Below the pieces are notes generated by a model. That model was not told the DNA's origin. It saw only the letters and a program-made list of their open reading frames with translations, and did not search any database. A stretch of DNA of 64,000 bases from Porogramme epimiltina. Lineage: Eukaryota > Basidiomycota > Agaricomycetes > Polyporales > Polyporaceae. Where the stretch lies: the NCBI GenBank assembly GCA_900155495.1, contig FTLJ01000223.1, positions 18,824 to 82,823 of the forward strand, read 5' to 3'. Of the stretch, positions 59,000 to 64,000 are shown piece by piece (position 1 is the first letter of the stretch; each line of letters opens with the position of its first letter). The translations under genes and the position numbers were made by a program.

Positions 59000-61900
59000 C
59001 TACGACGTCACCCCGACCTGGACCCACTTCCACTGCCGCGCCTCGAGCATCCAGCCCTTGCGCATCCCGTTCACCGCCTCCCCGCTCACGACGTGGATCC
59101 CGTCGGGCAGGAACTCGAAGTTCTCCTCGCCGAGGTCCCGGTGGAGGATCTGGATCGGCCCGCTCCCGTCCGAGTCGTCCGTCGCCGCCTCGCTCGCCTT
59201 CGACGGCGTCCCGTCGCGCTCGTCGCGCGCAGGAGCGGCGGCGGCGGCGCCCGCGTCGGTTTTCGCGTCCGCGGAGGTGGCGGCGGCGGCGGCCTCTTCT
59301 TTTGCAGTAGACGGCGTCGACGCAGCGTCCTTCGACGCGCCGTCCTCAGTGCGCCCTGCCTTGGGCGCCTTTTGCACAGGGAGCTTGCCCGCGGTCCCGC
59401 CCGAGGTCGTGAGGAGCGCGACCGTGTACCTGCGCCCACACCCGTCCTCGGACCCGCCGCCACCCGCAGCTGCGTTGGCATTGGCGTTCTCCTTGTCACC
59501 GTCGCCCTCGCCCGCGGGGATCTGCCCGCGCTGCGAGATGAGGAAGCTCTCCCAGAGCGTCTCGACGACGACCGCGCGCTGCGGCACGAGCTCGTCGTCG
59601 CTGTCCGGCGGCGTCGACGCCGCCGCCGCGCCGGGCGAGCCCTTGTCCTTGTCCCCGGCGGGCGACGCGAGCTTCCTGCGCTTGCGCGGGCGGCCGTCGG
59701 CGCCCGACGACGACGAGGGGAAGAGGATCGTCCTCAGCGCGTCCGGGTGGTACTTGAACCTACAAAGACGATCAGCGAGCCGCCCGCAATGACAGCAGCG
59801 GCGTCCCGCAGCAGAAACGAGGACGCACCCAATCTCCGGCCAGCTCGCGTCGGTGCCGAACACCATCACGCGCGTCGCGCACACCTCGTCGTCCGCGCGG
59901 TCGAGCTTGAGCTGGAGCGCGCTCTCGCCGTTCGCGAACCCGGGGCCGTGCAGCCGCCTGCGCTTCCTGCTCGAGCGGGGCCCGCAGCCCAGCGCGGCCC
60001 GACGCTCCGCGAACTCCATCATGCGCTGCGAGCGCGTGCGCAGCCCGTACGAATGCGCCGTGCCAGCCTACACCCAAGCGCGTCAGCTCCTCCATCCTCC
60101 AGCTTCAAGGCCACACACACGAGCGCGACTCACCGGGACAAACTCCGCCTGGAGCACCTCCAGCCCCGCCCCGTCGTGCCCGTTCCCCCACCCCAAGCTC
60201 AGCAACGAGCTCCCGTCGTCGTCCGGGCCCAAATCCTCCTCCGCATCCTCCTGGCGGCGGCGCAGCGCCTGCCCGAGGCCGCCGATGAAGCGCGCCTCGC
60301 GCGTGAGGCGCACCTCGACGCGCAGGTCGCGGCCCTCGCGGCGCGCCCTGCGCGCCGCGCTCCAGCTCACCCACCCCGCGTGCAGCGCGCACAGGAACAC
60401 GTCCGAGTCGTCCGTGTACACCCGCCGCCCGTCGCGCACCTCGTCCGGCTGCGGGCGCCCGTACTGCGGCGGGCCCGCGTGGTGCGCCGGGTGATGTGGG
60501 TGCGCCGGGTGGTGGGGGTGGTGGGGCGCGTGGGGGTGGTGCGGGTGGTGCGCGTAGAGCTGCATGCAGAGCGCGCGCTGCTCGCCCGAGAGCGGGGGCA
60601 CGGCGGGGATGAGCGCGCCGCCCCACAGCCGGGGGCGCGCGGGGCGCGTGAGCGGGAGCGCGCGCGAGGGGATGAGGAGCGTCGCGCGCACGTCTGCGGG
60701 GTCCGCGGCCGCGCCGGTGTCGGTGAGCGGGGGCGGGAAGTCGAGGAAGGGGAAGGGCGTGCGCGGGAAGACGAACGTGCCGAGGTGGCGCACGGGCAGC
60801 GGCGGCTGGCTCCCGGGGGAGGCGGCGCGGGGGAGGTGGTACATGCTGCTTGGGGGCGCGGAGGCCGGGTGGAAGGGCGGGGGCGACGGCCGGCGCGACT
60901 GGTAGCCTATGGGCACGCCGTGGGGGTACATCTCCGGGTGCGGGCGCACATGCGGTGGGAGGCCGAGCGGGTGTTGCATCTGCGGGTGCTGGGAGAGGTG
61001 GGCGGGGTGGGACGGCGGGAGGCCGCCCATCTGCTGGAGCGGCACGGGGCCCTTGGGCGGGCCCTGCTTGAACTCGTGCTCCCGCTCGTGCGCAAACTGG
61101 GGCGGGATGTCGCCAGGGATCGGCACAGGCCCCATCGGCCCCGGCTTCGCGCCGCCCTGCCCCTTGAGGTGCGGGGGCGGCGGCGGCGGTTGTTGCTGTT
61201 GTGGGCCGCCGAACGGCGGGGCGGGCGCGCCGTGCGGGCGTGCGTGCGGGTGAAAATGGGGGGGCGCACCGTGTGGCGGGAGGCCCGCCGCGCGCGCGCG
61301 CATCTCGCGCTCCTGCGCCTCGAACTGCGCCTCGCTCGCCCACGCCAGCTCCCGCTCGCGCATCTGCAGCAGCCGCTCCCGCTCCTCCCTCTCTCTCTCC
61401 CTCTCCCTCTGGCTTTCCCGTTCCCTCTGGCTCTCCCGCTCCCGCTCCCGTTCCGCCGCCTCCGCCTTCTCGCGCTCGCGGTCCTTTGCAGTCGTCCTTG
61501 AACGGCGCTCTTCCTTTTGTCCAGGCTCCTTCGCGCGCTCGCGCTCCTCGCGCTCCTTCGCACGCGGTTTGCTGCCCCGGCTCGCGCGCTCCCTCTCCCG
61601 CTCCCGCTCCGCCTCCACGTCCCGCATGCGCATCTCCTCCATCCGCATCCGCTCCGCGTCCCGCTCGTGCGCGAGCCGCAGCCGCTCCTCCTCGACGCCG
61701 CCCGTCTGCGGGGGCAGGAAGCGCGACCACACCTGGCCCTGCGCCTGCCCCGGCGGGGGGCCCATGGGCGCCGCGTGCGGCGACGAGTGCTGGTGCGGGT
61801 GCGCGTGCGGGCTGGGGATCTGCGGCGGCTGCGGCTGGGGGTGGACGCGCATGCTGTGCTGGCCGGGGCCCTGCGCCTGTTGCTGTTGCTGTTGTTGTTG

Positions 61901-63148
61901 CTGCTGCTGCTGTTGCATCTGCTGCTCCTGCTTCATCAGCCACTCGCGCTCCTGGAGGTGGCGGTCGCGCTCGACGCGCTCCGCGTGCGACATGCCGGCG
62001 CCGAACCCGAGCCCGACGACGCCCATGCCCATCATCTCGTGCGCGTGCCGGCGGAACTGGTCCTGCGCCTTCTCCCGCTCCTCCCGCTCCCGCAGCTCGC
62101 GCATCTCTCGCTCTCGCAGCTCGAGGTCCCTCAGCTCCCGCTCCCGCAACTCCCGGTGCATCATCGCCTCGCGCTCGCGCTGTTGCCTCTCCGCCCGCTC
62201 CCGCTCCTTGAGCACACGGTCGCGCTCGCGCCGGACGAAGTCGGGGGACTCCTGTGCGCTCGCCGCGCTCCCGCGTCGCTCCCGCTCTCGCTCCATCGCC
62301 GCAGCCCGCTCCCGGTCGACACGTTCCCGCTGCTCCCGTTCTCGCTGTTGCTCCCGCTCCCGTTGCTGCTCTCGTTCTCGTTGCTGCTCCCTCTCCCGTT
62401 GTTGCTCCCTCTCCCGTTGCTCCCGTTGCTGTTGCTGCTGCTGCTCCCGCTCTCTTTTCTCCGCAAGGGCCGAGGGGTGCAGGCCGGGGCCGGGGAGCCC
62501 GTGCGTCGGCATCACGTCTGGGGGGCGACCGCCGATGGGGGTCGGAGGGTGCGAAGGTGCCAGCGCGGGCCCCGCTGTTGGCCCAGAGGCGCCCACGTGC
62601 GGTGCACGGGGCCGCCCGCGCTCCGGCCCGCCGGCGTCCCGCGCGTCCCTCTCCCGTACATCTCGCACGTCCCGGTCTCGCACGTCCCGGTCGCGAGGGT
62701 CGCGGTCGCGATCACGACGGAGGTCGCGCTCGCCGTACGGCGGGGGCCCGGGGCGCTGGAGGCTGTCCATGAACGGGGACTGCAGCGTCGGCGTGTGCGC
62801 GTGCTCGAACGCGGGCGTCGAGCTGCTCGTGCTGCTCCCGCGCGCGCGGTGGCGGTCGAGCGAGCTGCTGTGGCCGTGGTGCATGTGCGGGTGTGCGTGG
62901 TGCGGGTGCGGGGACGGACCCTGGTGCGGCGGAGGCGGGGGCTGCGGGGGCGGCGCGCCGTACATCGAGGAGGGCTCACCGAGGCGCAGGGCTGGGGCGG
63001 GGCCTGGGGGCGAGTGCAGGGACGGGCCGCCTACGGGTGGGACGCCGGGGCCGACGGGGGTGGGGTAGAGCGGGATGCTGCCTTGGCCGGGGCCGTGGAT
63101 GAGGTGGCTGTTGTGCGGGGAGGTTGCGGAGGGGGGCGCCATGGACAT
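59000..63148 (-). CDS. RXT3: Rxt3-family subunit of the histone deacetylase complex
   Basis: Three exons (63148-60134, 60067-59829, 59759-59000) give 1,337 aa. The conserved Rxt3 core is near residues 870-1060: TFVFPRTPFPF, RRVYTDDSDVFLCALHAGW, VRLTREARFIGGLG, LSLGWGNGHDGAGLEVLQAE, then across the intron GTAHSYGLRTRSQRMMEFAE. A third exon carries KYHPDALRTILFP and ends with HRDLGEENFEFLPDGI and EARQWKWVQVGV. Family: component of the Rpd3L histone deacetylase complex in yeast; acts in the nucleus on transcription. The protein is much longer than yeast Rxt3 (294 aa), because of Pro/His-rich, poly-Gln and Arg/Glu-repeat segments before and between core parts. The start at ATG 63148 is the first in frame but upstream coding exons cannot be excluded. 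Confidence 0.85.
61871..61930 (-). repeat. Poly-glutamine CAG/CAA tract inside the Rxt3-type gene
   Basis: CTG/TTG-rich stretch on the plus strand, reading as about 16 glutamines on the minus strand (QQMQQQQQQQQQQQQQQ-type), with mixed CAG and CAA codons. Coding, not an independent element. Confidence 0.85.
62070..62470 (-). repeat. Arg-Glu/Gln coding repeat (REREQQ)n inside the Rxt3-type gene
   Basis: Imperfect 18-bp units encode REREQQ, REREQR and related hexapeptides (about residues 225-360), expected to form a long charged helix or single alpha-helix. A second RE-rich block lies at about 61370-61640. Confidence 0.85.
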
Positions 63149-63846
63149 GGGTGTGGGCGTGCTGGGGTGGGTGTGGGCATGATGATGGGAGTGGTGGTGG
63201 TGCTTCGACGGGCGATGTTCTGCTCCGTACGGCGGGGCGATGGGTGCGTTGGACGGGCCTGGGGGGTACCATCGCGGTCAATAAGGCGTGTGGGCGGACA
63301 AGCGGGCACGGCAGGCGCAGAGGGAAACGCGAGAGTCGGGATAATAAAGCCAGCGACGGAGATGACGCCGCCGCCGTCACGAACGCCGCCGAAGCCAAAA
63401 AGAGAGCGCCGGACGGCATCCGACGACGAGGCTTCGAAGCCATCGGAGGCGTGATTACATCATCCGAAGGGCCCGCATTAGGGAGCGCGCCCAGGACGAG
63501 CGCCGTGGCCGTCCTCGGACGAGGGGGCCCATCAGGCGACAGGCGGCCCCACGCCTGCGGACGCCCTCCCCGCCGTGCCCACGGCGGGCCTAGACAGGCG
63601 ATTGCGCTCGGTTCGGGCGGCACTGCGCGGCCCTGGCCGCAACTAGCGCCCGCAACTCGAGTCGACGCCTCCTAGCCTCCGCCCGCGCAGCTGTGGCCCG
63701 TGTGGCCGCGCACGCACACGAAACGCCCCCACGGACGCCCTCTGCCGCCATCGGGCCATCCAGGGAGGCGGAGGACGCAGCCCACGCCGGCGGAAGCGGC
63801 CCCGCGGAGGGACAAGACCGAAACCGAACAAAGAGGCGAACACTCA
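63149..63846. other. Upstream region of the Rxt3-type gene
   Basis: GC-rich, open in several frames on both strands, mostly low complexity. It probably holds the promoter or a 5' leader intron. Nothing coding could be confirmed. Confidence 0.35.
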
Positions 63847-64000
63847 CCAGACGGGGGCGGGGGGGCCAGCCGGTCGTGGGGTGGCGGGAGGCCGTCCGGG
63901 TTCGCTCTCCTCGGCGCGTGTGCGGTCTCGAAAGGCTCTTGGAGGAGCGCCAACGGCGGGGGCAGCCGCTGGTTTGGTGGCGGGGCGGGGTATGGGGGCG
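63847..64000 (-). CDS. Proline-rich exon running off the right edge, partial
   Basis: Minus-strand frame open to the window edge, reading PPYPAPPPNQRLPPPLALLQ ... DRLAPPPPSG and ending at a good GTGAGTG donor (exon phase 1). It may be an upstream exon of the Rxt3-type gene or the start of another gene; I found no acceptor that joins it in frame to the ATG at 63148. Confidence 0.4.

Noticed and set aside
59093..63454. Very long plus-strand open frames (up to 802 and 645 codons) opposite the Rxt3-type gene
   Set aside because: They are mirror frames caused by high GC content and repeat coding on the minus strand; composition is almost only Arg/Ala/Pro/Leu/Ser, and the true gene has conserved motifs and clean introns.
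1..64000. Transposons, LTRs, CRISPR arrays, rRNA operons
   Set aside because: No terminal repeats flanking coding sequence, no reverse transcriptase, transposase or integrase motifs, no regularly spaced repeat array and no rRNA-like stretch were seen by eye; small degraded elements could still be missed.

Overview
This window looks like nuclear DNA from a filamentous basidiomycete (Agaricomycetes, probably Polyporales-like). The genes are split by many short GT...AG introns of about 45-75 nt. Several of the families are, to my knowledge, typical of mushroom-forming fungi: DUF6533 membrane proteins, DUF7330 proteins, FunK1-type kinases and an OTT_1508-like deaminase. I see no rRNA, tRNA, CRISPR array or recognisable transposon. 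Species cannot be named from the sequence alone. Family names come from motif recognition by eye, not from a search.

Layout. (1) 1-5.7 kb: three minus-strand copies of a multi-pass membrane family (DUF6533), the first cut by the window edge. (2) 7.0-14.2 kb: two ordinary genes, a short-chain dehydrogenase (minus) and a 16-exon VPS10/sortilin-type sorting receptor (plus), divergently transcribed. (3) 14.2-24.1 kb: a poor spacer with an 11-bp minisatellite, then three plus-strand DUF6533 genes in tandem. (4) 24.7-27.3 kb: two tandem genes for small secreted eight-cysteine proteins with GPI-anchor-like tails and matching intron layout (CFEM-like). (5) 27.6-31.7 kb: an unrecognised minus-strand gene with an apparent frame break, and a six-exon OTT_1508-like deaminase. 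(6) 32.9-40.1 kb: two DUF7330-like genes on opposite strands with another DUF6533 gene between them. (7) 40.2-47.3 kb: four minus-strand DUF6533 copies arranged as a duplicated two-gene unit, one member of which is a truncated pseudogene. (8) 49.3-63.1 kb: MPV17/Sym1-type protein, an intronless F-box protein, a seven-TM-type membrane protein, a FunK1-type predicted pseudokinase, and a histone-deacetylase-complex subunit (Rxt3 family). A proline-rich exon touches the right edge.

Reading as a whole: conserved cell-biology genes (VPS10, MPV17, Rxt3, SDR) flank about 35 kb of lineage-specific material. Within and around it are eleven copies or fragments of one membrane family, paired duplications of two other families, a zinc deaminase and a degenerate kinase. 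This is the pattern of a fast-evolving accessory block. The candidate for something new is the DUF6533 array and its neighbours; its function is unknown and the co-function of the neighbours is inference only.
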